64,000 nt of DNA from SHZL01 sp963708905 (GCA_963708905.1 CAVPUV010000017.1:1-64000); one strand, 5' to 3'; shown: positions 7,054 to 16,129, counted from the first letter of the stretch. Made by a program: numbers and translations. The notes: generated by a model not told the origin, from the letters alone.

Positions 7054-8952
7054 TCAACCGGACCGGTGCAAGGAAATGATGTTGGGATTTTCCTGCGCGG
7101 TGTTAACGGAAGTCTTGCCCAACTCCGGTACCAGTTTCAATAGAATGTGCTGAATCTTCTTGGTGTCGTAGCGTTTGACCGCCAGTTCAGCTTCACGCAA
7201 ATCCGCGCCCAGGTTTTCCCAATTGTGTTCCCGCGGTTGCGCCAGAAATATTTTTTCATGCTTGGTCTGTTCATACGGTTCAAGTTCATGGAACAGTTCT
7301 TCAAACAATTTTTCGCCTGGACGCAGGCCAATATAAACAATCTGGATATCCCGCCCGGGAACTTTGCCGGAAAGGCGGATCAGTTGCTCGGCGAGATAGG
7401 TGATCTTGACCGGTTCACCCATGTCCAGCACGTAGATTTCCCCACCACTGCCCAGCACGGCAGCCTGCATGATCAACTGGCTGGCTTCAGCAATGGTCAT
7501 GAAATAACGGGAAATTTCCGGGTGAGTTACGGTGACCGGACCGCCGCGTGCGATCTGTTCCTTGAACAATGGCACCACACTGCCATTTGAATTCAACACA
7601 TTACCGAAGCGCACGGTAATGTAGCGCGTGCGTGAGCGGGCATTCATGTTCTGGCAATACATTTCGGCCACGCGCTTGGTAGCCCCCATGATATTGGCCG
7701 GATTGACTGCCTTGTCGGTGGAAATCAATACAAACGTACCCACACCATGTCGTTCGGCTGCTTCAGCCAGGCGCATCGTGCCCAGCACATTGTTACGAAA
7801 CGCCTCTCGCACCTGGGTCTGCAGAATGGGCAAATGCTTGTAGGCGGCTGCATGGAAGATCATGTCGGGTTTGTATTCACCCACCACCTTTTCCACCGTG
7901 GCGGAATCACAGATATCACCCAAGACGCTGCAAAACACAAGATCCTCAAATTCACTGCGCAGCTCGTGATCAATGCGGTACAAGGCATATTCGCCATTGT
8001 CAACCACGATCAGTTCCACCGGGTTGAGGCGGGCAATCTGGCGGCACAATTCAGAACCAATGGAGCCCCCACCGCCGGTAATCATCACCCGCTTTCCCAC
8101 CAGGCCCTCACGGATGGAGTCCCACTCCAGCGATACGGGTTCACGCCCCAACAAGTCGTCGATGACGACCCGCTTCAGGTCATCGATGCGAGTGGCCTTG
8201 CTACCCAGGTCGTTGAGCGTCGGCAGGGTACGGAACTCTATCCCGCTGTGCTCACATACTTCGACGACATGTTGCATTTGCTGGTTGGTAGCGGATGGCA
8301 TTGCAATGATCGCCAAATCAGCGTGGACCTCGCGCGATATCCGCGCCAGCTTTTCGATCGAGCCCAGCACCGGAACCCCATGCACCTGTGCACCGCGCAG
8401 ACGGCGGTCATCATCCAGAAAGCCGATAACATCAAAGCCCCCACGGTGCCGCAACTCGCGTTCCAACAATGCACCTGAGCGGCCGGCACCCAGGACCAGA
8501 ACCCGTTTGAGCCCACTGTCCGGCTGGCGTGCTGGCAACCTGGAGTCTTTCCAGAATCGATACCACATGCGCGGCAAACCCAGCGTCAGAAACAAACTGA
8601 CCGGATAGATCAGCATCGCCCCCAGCATCTGGCGGATCTCCGACGGAAAAAACAGGACCAGCGTAATGCTGACCAGGACGGTACCGTACAGAGCGGCGCG
8701 CGCAATATTCCACAGATCGGGAAAACTGGCAAATCGCCACAGACCTTTGTACAAGCCGGTCGACCACAATACCAGACCCTGGATGAAAAGAATCAGTGAA
8801 ATTTCACCCCAACGGGGCAGCGACTCGATGATGCCGGGGAATGCGGCATGGCGAATGATAAAACCGGCAGCGAGCCAGGAAACAACCACCATTACGAGGT
8901 CATGACCGATAACAGCCGCCCGCGGATGCCGCAGAATGCGCATTACGTCCAT
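7054..8952 (-). CDS. Membrane-anchored nucleoside-diphosphate-sugar 4,6-dehydratase (WbpM/CapD-like)
   Basis: The 632-residue protein has four N-terminal membrane helices (about residues 1-130) and a CoA-binding-like Rossmann domain (VLVLGAGRSGALLERELRHRG). A C-terminal SDR dehydratase domain carries ITGGGGSIGSELCRQI, STDKAVNPANIMGATKR (the Tyr of classical SDRs replaced by Met, as in WbpM/FlaA1), and RFGNVLNSNGSVVPLF. Family members convert UDP-GlcNAc to a 4-keto-6-deoxy sugar, the first step toward O-antigen or EPS sugars such as QuiNAc or FucNAc. ATG 8952 lies 13 bases after the transferase stop; the longer start at 8982 overlaps that gene and is less likely. Pairing with a WbpL-like transferase is classical. 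Confidence 0.88.
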   Translation of the reverse strand: MDVMRILRHPRAAVIGHDLVMVVVSWLAAGFIIRHAAFPGIIESLPRWGEISLILFIQGLVLWSTGLYKGLWRFASFPDLWNIARAALYGTVLVSITLVLFFPSEIRQMLGAMLIYPVSLFLTLGLPRMWYRFWKDSRLPARQPDSGLKRVLVLGAGRSGALLERELRHRGGFDVIGFLDDDRRLRGAQVHGVPVLGSIEKLARISREVHADLAIIAMPSATNQQMQHVVEVCEHSGIEFRTLPTLNDLGSKATRIDDLKRVVIDDLLGREPVSLEWDSIREGLVGKRVMITGGGGSIGSELCRQIARLNPVELIVVDNGEYALYRIDHELRSEFEDLVFCSVLGDICDSATVEKVVGEYKPDMIFHAAAYKHLPILQTQVREAFRNNVLGTMRLAEAAERHGVGTFVLISTDKAVNPANIMGATKRVAEMYCQNMNARSRTRYITVRFGNVLNSNGSVVPLFKEQIARGGPVTVTHPEISRYFMTIAEASQLIMQAAVLGSGGEIYVLDMGEPVKITYLAEQLIRLSGKVPGRDIQIVYIGLRPGEKLFEELFHELEPYEQTKHEKIFLAQPREHNWENLGADLREAELAVKRYDTKKIQHILLKLVPELGKTSVNTAQENPNIISLHRSG

Positions 8953-8965
8953 TATTTCATCCCGC

Positions 8966-9964
8966 TTAAGCGAGCACTCCAATTTTTTGTATCGCCAGCG
9001 ACCAACTCAACCCGAGTGCCAGGGTTATGGCTGAAGCCACCACCGTGGCTGACACCGGATAATTGACTGCAACTGCAATTGCCGGCGCCACCAGTAACAG
9101 GTTGATCAACTGATAGAGCAACAGGACCCTGCCATGTGACCAACCACTGACTATCAATCGCTGGTATAGATGTTGTTTGTGGGGATTATACCACTGCTCA
9201 CCCTTCAATACCCTGTTGATAAGGGTCAGAGTGCTATCACACATGAATACCAGCATCACCATCCATGCGACCGGCACTGCGAGGCTGCCATTGAACACTC
9301 CGTAGATCAGTAATGCGGCAAAGGCGAAACCGAGAGAACCGCTGGCGACATCGCCCATAAAAACGCGTGCACTTCCCAGGTTCCAGGGCAGAAACCCGAC
9401 GCATGCACCTGCCAGCAATGACGAAATCAGCGCCGCTTCCACGTCGCCTGCAGCGTAATAAAGCCAGGCCATCATTACCCCTGCAAAAACGCCTTGAAAC
9501 CCTGCCATGCCGTTGCTGCCATCCATGAAATTGTACAGATTGGTCATCCACAGCAGATAGATTCCCGCTGCCAATAACGACAACAGTCCCGCAGTGGAAC
9601 CGTGGTCGCGGAAACACCATAGCAGGTAGAAGCTGACCGTAAGCTGAACGGTAAAGCGCAGACTTGCGGATAAGGAAACACGATCATCCCGCCAGCCAAC
9701 CAGGCTGAGCACCACGAATCCGGGCAGCAAGCAGTGCGACCAATAGATCATCACCGCTGACTCGCGGGACAGCAACAAAGTTACAATAACCAGTGCGGCG
9801 ACGATTCCAGCTCCACCCCCTCGAGGCGTAGGCACAGTGTGACTGTGGCGTTCATATGGAATGTCCAGCATGCCCCGTCGACGTGCATACCAGGTAAAAA
9901 CTCCGGTGAGCGAGCTCGCCAGGACCACAGTGATCAGTAACTGCACAAATGGATGAGTCGGCAT
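8966..9964 (-). CDS. WecA/WbpL-like polyprenyl-phosphate sugar-phosphate transferase
   Basis: This MraY-family integral membrane enzyme of about 332 residues and about ten helices transfers a sugar-1-phosphate to undecaprenyl phosphate, starting a glycan on the lipid carrier. The visible signatures are PTPRGGGAGIV (cytoplasmic loop), GWRDDRVSL (a DD pair) and NLYNFMDGSNGMAG. The loop NPHKQHLYQRL is the WecA-type HxxH region. The start at 9964 follows the lapB stop by 11 bases; an upstream extension to 10036 would overlap lapB. The next gene is a WbpM-like dehydratase, the same pairing as wbpL-wbpM of Pseudomonas O-antigen loci. Confidence 0.88.
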   Translation of the reverse strand: MPTHPFVQLLITVVLASSLTGVFTWYARRRGMLDIPYERHSHTVPTPRGGGAGIVAALVIVTLLLSRESAVMIYWSHCLLPGFVVLSLVGWRDDRVSLSASLRFTVQLTVSFYLLWCFRDHGSTAGLLSLLAAGIYLLWMTNLYNFMDGSNGMAGFQGVFAGVMMAWLYYAAGDVEAALISSLLAGACVGFLPWNLGSARVFMGDVASGSLGFAFAALLIYGVFNGSLAVPVAWMVMLVFMCDSTLTLINRVLKGEQWYNPHKQHLYQRLIVSGWSHGRVLLLYQLINLLLVAPAIAVAVNYPVSATVVASAITLALGLSWSLAIQKIGVLA

Positions 9965-9975
9965 CTTGACACGCG

Positions 9976-11142
9976 TTATTCGCCGAGAACTCCCTGGATG
10001 GTTCGGGTTGTATCCCAGTTTCGGCAGCTTGGGCACTGCCAGTGATGGGTTTGTCCACTAAAGCCGCAGTGCGAACAACGATAGCCAGGCTGCCGCGCCA
10101 TAAGGCGTGAGGTAACCGCCTTGAGAATGTCATCGCTGGTTTCCGCAGGTAAATGGCCATCGGCCCGAAACCCGACGAGGCGATCAAGACCCCGCACGGA
10201 AGGTTTTTTGTGCAGCGCTTCGACCAGAAAAGCGCCCGCCGCCTCTGGCCCCTGCTCTCGACTGATGAACTCGGTCATCGTGAGTACCAGGGATACGCCC
10301 TGGTAGTGTTGGGACCATTCCTGTAACTTGGCACGCGCCCGCGAAGGAGTCCCGGCCTTGTCTGCCGTTGCGATATAGTCTTCCAGCAGGTCTGGTAAAT
10401 AATCGATATCCAGTTCAGCAATTTCCTCGTACGCAGCCAGCGCCGGTTCAAGCCTGTTCTCGGCCAAATTCATTCTGGCGAGGATAAACTGCGCCCTGAT
10501 GCATTGTGGATCGTGGCGCCGGGCTTGCCGCAACTGTTTACGCGCCAGCGGCAGATCATTGTCCATCAAGGCCTGTTCCGCCAGTTCACAACAGAACTGT
10601 GCCATCGTACCCCCGAGGTAAACATCTTCCACCTTTTCAAGACGTTCAGCCTGAGCCAATGCCTTGCCCCAGTCCTTTTCCTGTTGATAAATGTCCAGCA
10701 AACTACGCAGTGCAGAGGTTGATGACGCATCACTCTCTACCAATTCAGAGAACAGGCGTTCCGCCCGATCAAGCAATCCGGCGCGCATATAATCTTCACC
10801 AAGCTCCAACAAAGCCTGGGTGCGTTGCTCTGGCTCCAGACCGGATTTGGCAATGATGTTCTGGTGAAATCGGATGGCCCGATCAATTTCGCCGCGGCGG
10901 CGAAAAAGATTGCCGAGCGCCATGTGTGTTTCTACAGTTTCCTGGGTTACATCCGCCAGATCGAGAAATACCTGAATGGCCTTGTCAGGCTGCTCTGTCA
11001 GAAGGTAATTGAGTCCCTGAAAATACTGGTCACTGAACAGTTTGTTTCTTTTTCTGACAGCCCGGCGGCCGTAGTTCCTGGCCACCCACCAACCAAAGTA
11101 GCCGGTGACAGGCAGCAACAGGTACGGCAGATATTCAATCAT
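9976..11142 (-). CDS. lapB: Lipopolysaccharide assembly protein LapB (YciM)
   Basis: LapB is an inner-membrane-anchored TPR protein that promotes FtsH degradation of LpxC and so balances LPS synthesis. The 388-residue product has an N-terminal membrane anchor (YLPYLLLPVTGYFGWWVA) and repeated TPR helices (residues about 35-340). A C-terminal rubredoxin-type metal site follows (CSHCGF ... CPSC). Length and layout match the E. coli protein. It overlaps lapA by 8 bases, as expected for a lapAB pair. Confidence 0.95.
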   Translation of the reverse strand: MIEYLPYLLLPVTGYFGWWVARNYGRRAVRKRNKLFSDQYFQGLNYLLTEQPDKAIQVFLDLADVTQETVETHMALGNLFRRRGEIDRAIRFHQNIIAKSGLEPEQRTQALLELGEDYMRAGLLDRAERLFSELVESDASSTSALRSLLDIYQQEKDWGKALAQAERLEKVEDVYLGGTMAQFCCELAEQALMDNDLPLARKQLRQARRHDPQCIRAQFILARMNLAENRLEPALAAYEEIAELDIDYLPDLLEDYIATADKAGTPSRARAKLQEWSQHYQGVSLVLTMTEFISREQGPEAAGAFLVEALHKKPSVRGLDRLVGFRADGHLPAETSDDILKAVTSRLMARQPGYRCSHCGFSGQTHHWQCPSCRNWDTTRTIQGVLGE

Positions 11143-11410
11143 ATGGACTGCCCGTCAACCCGCTACTGCTGGTCTTCGATCGCCGCGCTTTGCGTAAATG
11201 CATGCGCAGCGGCAGGATACTGAAGAGCCAGGCCAGCATCAGACCCAGCAACAGGCCAACCGCAAGTGCGACAAGCAACAACAATCCCAATGGCCAGTGC
11301 AGTTGGATCCAAAGCAGGTCAACGACAACTACTTCATGATTCAGCGTACCGATGAGCAGGCCCAGCGCAATGGCCAGGAGCAAGACAATGATAAAACCTG
11401 TGCGGTACAA
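11135..11410 (-). CDS. lapA: Lipopolysaccharide assembly protein LapA
   Basis: A 91-residue inner-membrane protein with two transmembrane helices (about residues 5-20 and 40-66) and a short basic cytoplasmic tail (RMHLRKARRSK). This matches the LapA (DUF1049) domain. It acts with LapB in LPS assembly. It lies directly upstream of lapB and downstream of ihfB, as in many gammaproteobacteria. Repeat B2 separates it from ihfB. Confidence 0.9.
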   Translation of the reverse strand: MYRTGFIIVLLLAIALGLLIGTLNHEVVVVDLLWIQLHWPLGLLLLVALAVGLLLGLMLAWLFSILPLRMHLRKARRSKTSSSGLTGSPYD

Positions 11411-11542
11411 ACCCTGCTCCCAACCCTGCCCTGCGGAATCCCTGTTTACCTGCTCTGTGATACGAAAGCAAGTATTAACCCCAGCACGACGTGCTGCAAT
11501 TATTGATTTATCGTTGTTGAATCAGTTGGTAGCTTTCCAAAC

Positions 11543-11699
11543 TTAAGGAAACTCTGATCAATTCAGGGTTGTCGTGGCACACGGATGTGCCACCATTTTC
11601 AATGAGTGCATCTCATTGAAAATGAAGCCAAACAAAAATCACATTTTTTGTTTGGCGTGCTCTGATAATTCATGGATGAATTATTCAGAGCATTCTTAT
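11543..11699 (+). repeat. Type B hairpin-chain repeat, copy B2 (complete)
   Basis: A 157-base repeat with four hairpins: GTGGCACA-CGGA-TGTGCCAC (11574-11593), CATTTTCAATGAG-n5-CTCATTGAAAATG, GCCAAACAAAAA-n6-TTTTTGTTTGGC, and an AATTCAT-GG-ATGAATT hairpin at the right end. The termini are imperfect inverted repeats: TTAAGGAAACTCTGATCAAT on the left against TAAGAATGCTCTGAATAATT read inward from the right. The right terminal TTA (11696-11698) is the TAA stop codon of ihfB. Confidence 0.8.
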
Positions 11700-11995
11700 T
11701 CAGATGGTATGGAGTCCGAAAAGTCGACTCTTTCACGCAGTGACTTGCCGGGTTTGAAATGGGGGACATGCTTGCCCGGTAAGGCCACAGAGTCCCCGGT
11801 TTTCGGATTTCTCCCCATGCGGGGTGCACGGAAGTGCAACGAGAAGCTGCCGAAACCACGAATTTCTATACGATCGCCATCTGCCAGGGCCCCACTCATG
11901 TGCTCGAGTATTGATTTGACCGCCAACTCTATGTCCAGGTGGGCCAGGTGTTTTTGATTCTCAGCCAAGAGGTCGATCAGTTCCGATTTTGTCAT
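11696..11995 (-). CDS. ihfB: Integration host factor subunit beta
   Basis: This is the beta subunit of IHF, which binds and sharply bends DNA in the nucleoid. The 99-residue protein has the HU/IHF fold with IEIRGFGSFSLHFRAPRMGRNPKTG, the DNA-intercalating arm including the conserved RNPKTG. It lies downstream of rpsA, the conserved position. Its C-terminal stop codon coincides with the end of repeat B2, so the repeat may have replaced the original 3' end. The final residues DSIPSE should be compared with relatives. Confidence 0.95.
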   Translation of the reverse strand: MTKSELIDLLAENQKHLAHLDIELAVKSILEHMSGALADGDRIEIRGFGSFSLHFRAPRMGRNPKTGDSVALPGKHVPHFKPGKSLRERVDFSDSIPSE

Positions 11996-12036
11996 TTGCG
12001 TCTCGCTTTATCCCTGACGGACTGGTTTTACATACA

Positions 12037-12073
12037 TTAAAACGGGAACCGGCAAAATGTCCGCCGGTTCCCG
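12037..12073 (-). terminator. Rho-independent terminator after rpsA
   Basis: On the minus strand GGGAACCGGC, a 9-base loop and GCCGGTTCCC are followed by GTTTTAA. It lies between the rpsA stop and the ihfB start and could terminate or attenuate transcription between them. Confidence 0.7.
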
Positions 12074-12082
12074 CATTATTGG

Positions 12083-13759
12083 TTAGCCTTCCTGCTCCAA
12101 CTGTTCCTTCAACAGATCACCCAATGAGGTGGTGCCACTGGCGGCATTGCTCTGTTGGTATTCTTCCAGTGCTTCGGCCAATTCAGCGTCGTCTTTGGCG
12201 CGAATGGACAAGCTGAGCGTGCGGTTTTTGCGATCGATGCTGATGAACTTTGCCTCGATCTCGTCACCCACAGAAAGCTCTTTGGTGGCATCTTCAACCC
12301 GCTCTTTACGAATATCAGACGAGCGCAGATAACCTTCAACGCCCTCCGCCAGAGAGATCACTGCTCCACGCGGATCAACTTCCTTGACGGTACCCTTGAC
12401 CAGGCTGCCACGCGGATTCTCAGCCATCCAGGTGGCGAAAGGGTCCTGGTCGAGTTGCTTGATGCCAAGCGATATTCTTTCACGCTCAGGATCAACCGCC
12501 AACACAACCGCCTCGACTTCCTCACCCTTACGGTAGTTGCGCACTGCATCCTCACCGGTGTCGTGCCAGGATATGTCGGACAGGTGAACCAGGCCGTCGA
12601 TCCCGCCCTCCAGGCCGATGAAAATGCCGAAATCCGTAATTGACTTGATGGCACCACTTACCTTGTCGCCTTTATTGTAGATGGCTGCGAAAGACTCCCA
12701 TGGGTTGGGCAGGCACTGCTTCATCCCCAATGATATGCGACGGCGCTCTTCGTCGATATCCAACACCATGACCTCCACTTCCTGACTGGTGTGAACGACC
12801 TTGGCCGGATTGACGTTCTTGTTGGTCCAGTCCATCTCGGAAACGTGTACCAGACCTTCCACGCCATCTTCAATCTCAACAAAACATCCGTAATCCGTGA
12901 TATTTGAAATGGAGCCAAACAGGCGGGTACCCACCGGATAGCGCCGCGCCAAGTCACTCCACGGATCCTCGCCAAGTTGTTTCAGACCAAGGGAAACCCG
13001 ATTACGCTCCCGGTCAAAGCGCAACACACGCACATCCAGTTCATCGGCTACATTAACGATCTCACTGGGGTGACGGACGCGCTTCCATGCCATGTCGGTA
13101 ATATGCAACAGACCGTCGATGCCGCCGAGGTCGATGAATGCACCATAATCAGTCAGATTCTTGACCACGCCTTTCACGATAGCGCCTTCTTCGAGGCGAT
13201 CAAGCAGGACTTCGCGTTCGGCGCTGAATTCCTTTTCCACCACAGCGCGACGGGAAACAACGATATTGTTGCGTTTGCGGTCAAGCTTGATGATCTTGAA
13301 CTCAAGGTCCTTGCCTTCGAGGTAGGTTGGGTCACGCACCGGGCGGACGTCGACCAATGAACCCGGCAGGAACGCGCGAATATCCTCAATATCAACGGTG
13401 AAGCCGCCCTTGACCTTGCCGCTGATTTTACCTTCGATCGTCTCCTCCCCTTCGAACGCACCTTCCAACCTGTCCCACACCATGGATCGTTTGGCCTTGT
13501 CACGGGAAAGGCGGGTTTCACCAAAACCGTCTTCGATGGCATCGAGCGCCACCTGAACTTCGTCACCCACAGCGACTTCCAATTCACCCTTCAGGTTTTT
13601 GAATTGAATAATCGGCACTATACCTTCAGATTTCAGGCCGGCATTGACGACGACGACATCGTCGCGAATTTCCATGACGATACCCGTAACGATAGCGCCC
13701 GGTCTCAAATCATGAGTAGCCAGGCTCTGTTCAAATAATTCTGCAAAACTTTCAGTCAT
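12083..13759 (-). CDS. rpsA: 30S ribosomal protein S1
   Basis: S1 binds mRNA to the small subunit and unfolds structured leaders. The 558-residue product contains six S1 (OB-fold) repeats, seen as recurring G-x-V..DYGAFIDLGGIDGLLHITDMAW-type segments. The start MTESFAELFEQSL is chosen as the conserved N-terminus; the 14 upstream residues available in frame are not expected. Length matches the 557-residue E. coli protein. It lies between cmk and ihfB, the conserved order. Confidence 0.97.
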   Translation of the reverse strand: MTESFAELFEQSLATHDLRPGAIVTGIVMEIRDDVVVVNAGLKSEGIVPIIQFKNLKGELEVAVGDEVQVALDAIEDGFGETRLSRDKAKRSMVWDRLEGAFEGEETIEGKISGKVKGGFTVDIEDIRAFLPGSLVDVRPVRDPTYLEGKDLEFKIIKLDRKRNNIVVSRRAVVEKEFSAEREVLLDRLEEGAIVKGVVKNLTDYGAFIDLGGIDGLLHITDMAWKRVRHPSEIVNVADELDVRVLRFDRERNRVSLGLKQLGEDPWSDLARRYPVGTRLFGSISNITDYGCFVEIEDGVEGLVHVSEMDWTNKNVNPAKVVHTSQEVEVMVLDIDEERRRISLGMKQCLPNPWESFAAIYNKGDKVSGAIKSITDFGIFIGLEGGIDGLVHLSDISWHDTGEDAVRNYRKGEEVEAVVLAVDPERERISLGIKQLDQDPFATWMAENPRGSLVKGTVKEVDPRGAVISLAEGVEGYLRSSDIRKERVEDATKELSVGDEIEAKFISIDRKNRTLSLSIRAKDDAELAEALEEYQQSNAASGTTSLGDLLKEQLEQEG

Positions 13760-13837
13760 GTTGATGTTTACTCTCAGGTGAACTGCCATGCGAGCAGTCA
13801 CCCACCCAGGTTGGAGGATGCTTTGGACACCCGACTA

Positions 13838-13860
13838 TAAAAACCACTCAAGGAGTGGCG
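13838..13860 (-). terminator. Rho-independent terminator after cmk
   Basis: The minus strand reads CCACTC-CTT-GAGTGG followed directly by TTTTTAT, a compact classical terminator between cmk and rpsA. Confidence 0.8.
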
Positions 13861-13880
13861 CTCATTTAATTCTATATAAT

Positions 13881-14567
13881 TCAATGGAGTACTTGATGTT
13901 TTTCAAGTAAAACCAAAATTCTCTGCAGCACCTCATCGATGCTTAAATCCGTGGAATCAATAGTATACGCGTCTTTAGCCGGCTTTAACGGCGCAATAGC
14001 CCTCGTGCGATCTCTATTGTCGCGTTTTTCAATGTCCCGGAAAAGGCGCGAGAGAGTAACATTTTCTCCTTTTTCTTTCAACTGCTTATAACGCCTGTTC
14101 GCCCTTTCCTGCACACTCGCAGTGAGGAAAATTTTCAATTCAGCATCGGGAAAAATCACCGTGCCCATGTCCCGTCCGTCTGCCACCAGGCCAGGCGCCC
14201 GGCGGAAAGCCCGCTGACCCTCGATCAGCGCCAGCCGTACGGATGAGATAGCTGCCACGCAGGAAGCAAAAGTTCCAACGGCTTCGCTGCGCAGTCGTTC
14301 GTTTATCTGCTCGCCGTTTAACAGTGTGATGACCTCGTCTCCGCCAATGACAAAAGTCACGTCAAGATCGCGGGCCAGCGCGCCCAGGGATTCTTCGTCC
14401 GTTGCCGCAATACCCCGCTCCATGGCCGCCGCGGCGACCAGCCGATAAAGCGCCCCACTGTCGAGAAAATGCCAGCCAAGATGCGTGGCCAGGCGCACAG
14501 ACACGGTGCCTTTACCGGAACCGCCAGGCCCATCGACAGTGATTACCGGCGCCATGTCAGCGGTCAT
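13881..14567 (-). CDS. cmk: Cytidylate kinase
   Basis: Cmk phosphorylates CMP and dCMP. The 228-residue protein begins MTADMAPVITVDGPGGSGKG with the P-loop GPGGSGKG, followed by the family segments FLDSGALYRLVA, RSEAVG and VADGRDMGTVIFPDA. The start at 14567 mirrors the E. coli N-terminus; 14573 and 14555 are alternatives. It overlaps the aroA stop by 11 bases, so the two are coupled. Confidence 0.96.
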   Translation of the reverse strand: MTADMAPVITVDGPGGSGKGTVSVRLATHLGWHFLDSGALYRLVAAAAMERGIAATDEESLGALARDLDVTFVIGGDEVITLLNGEQINERLRSEAVGTFASCVAAISSVRLALIEGQRAFRRAPGLVADGRDMGTVIFPDAELKIFLTASVQERANRRYKQLKEKGENVTLSRLFRDIEKRDNRDRTRAIAPLKPAKDAYTIDSTDLSIDEVLQRILVLLEKHQVLH

Positions 14568-15921
14568 CAGCATGCGCCGCTGGCGTCATTACAGACTGCA
14601 CCCGAAGGTTGCCGCCCACTGCCAACAAATGGTGCGGAAAAGACGGGTACGACGTATTGACATGAGTGGCGCCGTGCACCGCCAGGGGAGATCTCGCCAC
14701 TTGCCCCAAAATACAAAAACTCATTGCACAACGATGATCCCCGGCACCGTCAACTTTACCGCCCTGCACCAGTCCGCCTGCAATATCGATGCCGTCATCG
14801 AGTTCTTTGGCCTGCACGCCCAAGGATTTCAGTCCCTGCGCCATCACCGCCAAACGGTCACTCTCTTTAACCCTTAACTCGGCGGCGCCGCGTATGCGCG
14901 TAGTACCCGATGACACCGCCGCAAGAACCATGACGGCCGGCAGTTCGTCGATCAAAGACGGCACCCAGCTCTCGGGGATGTCAATGCCACGTATGCCAGG
15001 GGTGTAACGAACGCGGATATTCGCTACAGGTTCTTCGCCGAACATGCGTCGTTCGTGGATACCGACGTCCGCTCCCATTGCTTGCATGACGCGTATGATC
15101 CCGTCACGGGTTGCATTAATCCCAACATCGCGTAACAACAAATCCGAACCCGGGACCATGGCCGCCGCCACAAGAAAAAAAGCTGCAGACGACACATCTG
15201 CCGGTACCTGAACATGTGCGGCGGTCAAACGGCTGCCGCCATGAACGCAGCAGGGCGGCTGCAGCGGCACCCCGAACAGTGGCAACATTCTTTCCGTATG
15301 GTCGCGGCTTTTTTGCGGCTCTGTAACGCAGGTCGATCCTGCGGCGAACAGACCGGACAGCAACAGACAGGATTTGATTTGTGCGCTGGCCACCGGCAGG
15401 TGATAGTCAATCCCCTGCAACGCGGGATTCCCTCTTATGCGTAAAGGTGCGGTGCCGGCAGCGGTGGTTTCGATGGTTGCTCCCATGCGTGACAATGGCT
15501 CTACTATCCGCCGCATCGGTCGCCGGCGCAGCGAGTCATCGCCGGTCAATTCCGAATTGAATCCCTGTGCGGCCAACACACCGGCAAGCAAACGCATGGC
15601 CGTACCGGAGTTGCCCATGTCGAGAATCTGGCCAGGTGCTTTGAGTCCTCTATCGCCGGTTCCCCGCACCCGGGTGATGGCGCCATCGGTGCAAATGTCA
15701 GCGCCCAACTGGCGGCAGGCATCGGCAGTGGCCTTCACATCTTCAGCTTCGAGCAAACCGTCTACCACCGATTCCCCGCGGGCCAGACTGGCCAATATCA
15801 GCGCCCGGTGCGAGATGGATTTATCGCCTGGCGGAACGAGCTCACCCTGTAATGGAGTCGTCAGCGGTGCGGTGATCAGGATCAAAATACCACCCTTTTC
15901 ACGACGCTCTGGCCGGATCAT
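14557..15921 (-). CDS. aroA: 3-phosphoshikimate 1-carboxyvinyltransferase (EPSP synthase)
   Basis: AroA joins PEP to shikimate-3-phosphate in the chorismate pathway. The core shows PPGDKSISHRALILASLARG (substrate-binding Lys-Ser), GNSGTAMRLLAGVLA, RPMRRI, and ELRVKESDRLAVMAQGL. The start is uncertain. ATG 15921 directly abuts the left terminal repeat of a palindromic element. TTG 15885 is preceded by AAAGGGTGG and gives a normal N-terminus (LITAPLTTPLQG). Reading further upstream runs through the element and is judged spurious. The gene is coupled to cmk. Confidence 0.94.
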   Translation of the reverse strand: MIRPERREKGGILILITAPLTTPLQGELVPPGDKSISHRALILASLARGESVVDGLLEAEDVKATADACRQLGADICTDGAITRVRGTGDRGLKAPGQILDMGNSGTAMRLLAGVLAAQGFNSELTGDDSLRRRPMRRIVEPLSRMGATIETTAAGTAPLRIRGNPALQGIDYHLPVASAQIKSCLLLSGLFAAGSTCVTEPQKSRDHTERMLPLFGVPLQPPCCVHGGSRLTAAHVQVPADVSSAAFFLVAAAMVPGSDLLLRDVGINATRDGIIRVMQAMGADVGIHERRMFGEEPVANIRVRYTPGIRGIDIPESWVPSLIDELPAVMVLAAVSSGTTRIRGAAELRVKESDRLAVMAQGLKSLGVQAKELDDGIDIAGGLVQGGKVDGAGDHRCAMSFCILGQVARSPLAVHGATHVNTSYPSFPHHLLAVGGNLRVQSVMTPAAHADDR

Positions 15922-16129
15922 TAACCCGCATATTGCACCAGTATCCCGGATGATGGCGCAGGACAGGTGCGGCTGGACGCCGCGCTGGACTGAGACCCAT
16001 AGCCATAAGCTATGGGTCGAGGGAAGCGCAAGTCCAGACGTGCCTGGACAAGCCAGGGCCGGGATAGGACTCGGGTCAGGGACCACTTACGCCTGGACCC
16101 GAGACCGGCTGGTGCAATATGCGGGTTGA
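15921..16129. repeat. Palindromic element with 19-base terminal inverted repeats (type C)
   Basis: AACCCGCATATTGCACCAG at 15923-15941 recurs as a perfect inverted copy at 16109-16127, and the match extends loosely one or two bases outward. Inside is a strong hairpin GACCCATAGC-CATAA-GCTATGGGTC nested between CTGGACT and AGTCCAG. There are also ATCCCGG/CCGGGAT and CTCGGGTC/GACCCGAG inverted pairs. No gene is convincing within it. It lies between pheA and aroA, against the aroA start. Confidence 0.75.

Noticed and set aside
15437..16129. 230-residue plus-strand ORF opposite aroA and the type C element
   Set aside because: It is antisense to the clearly conserved aroA reading frame and lacks a ribosome site.
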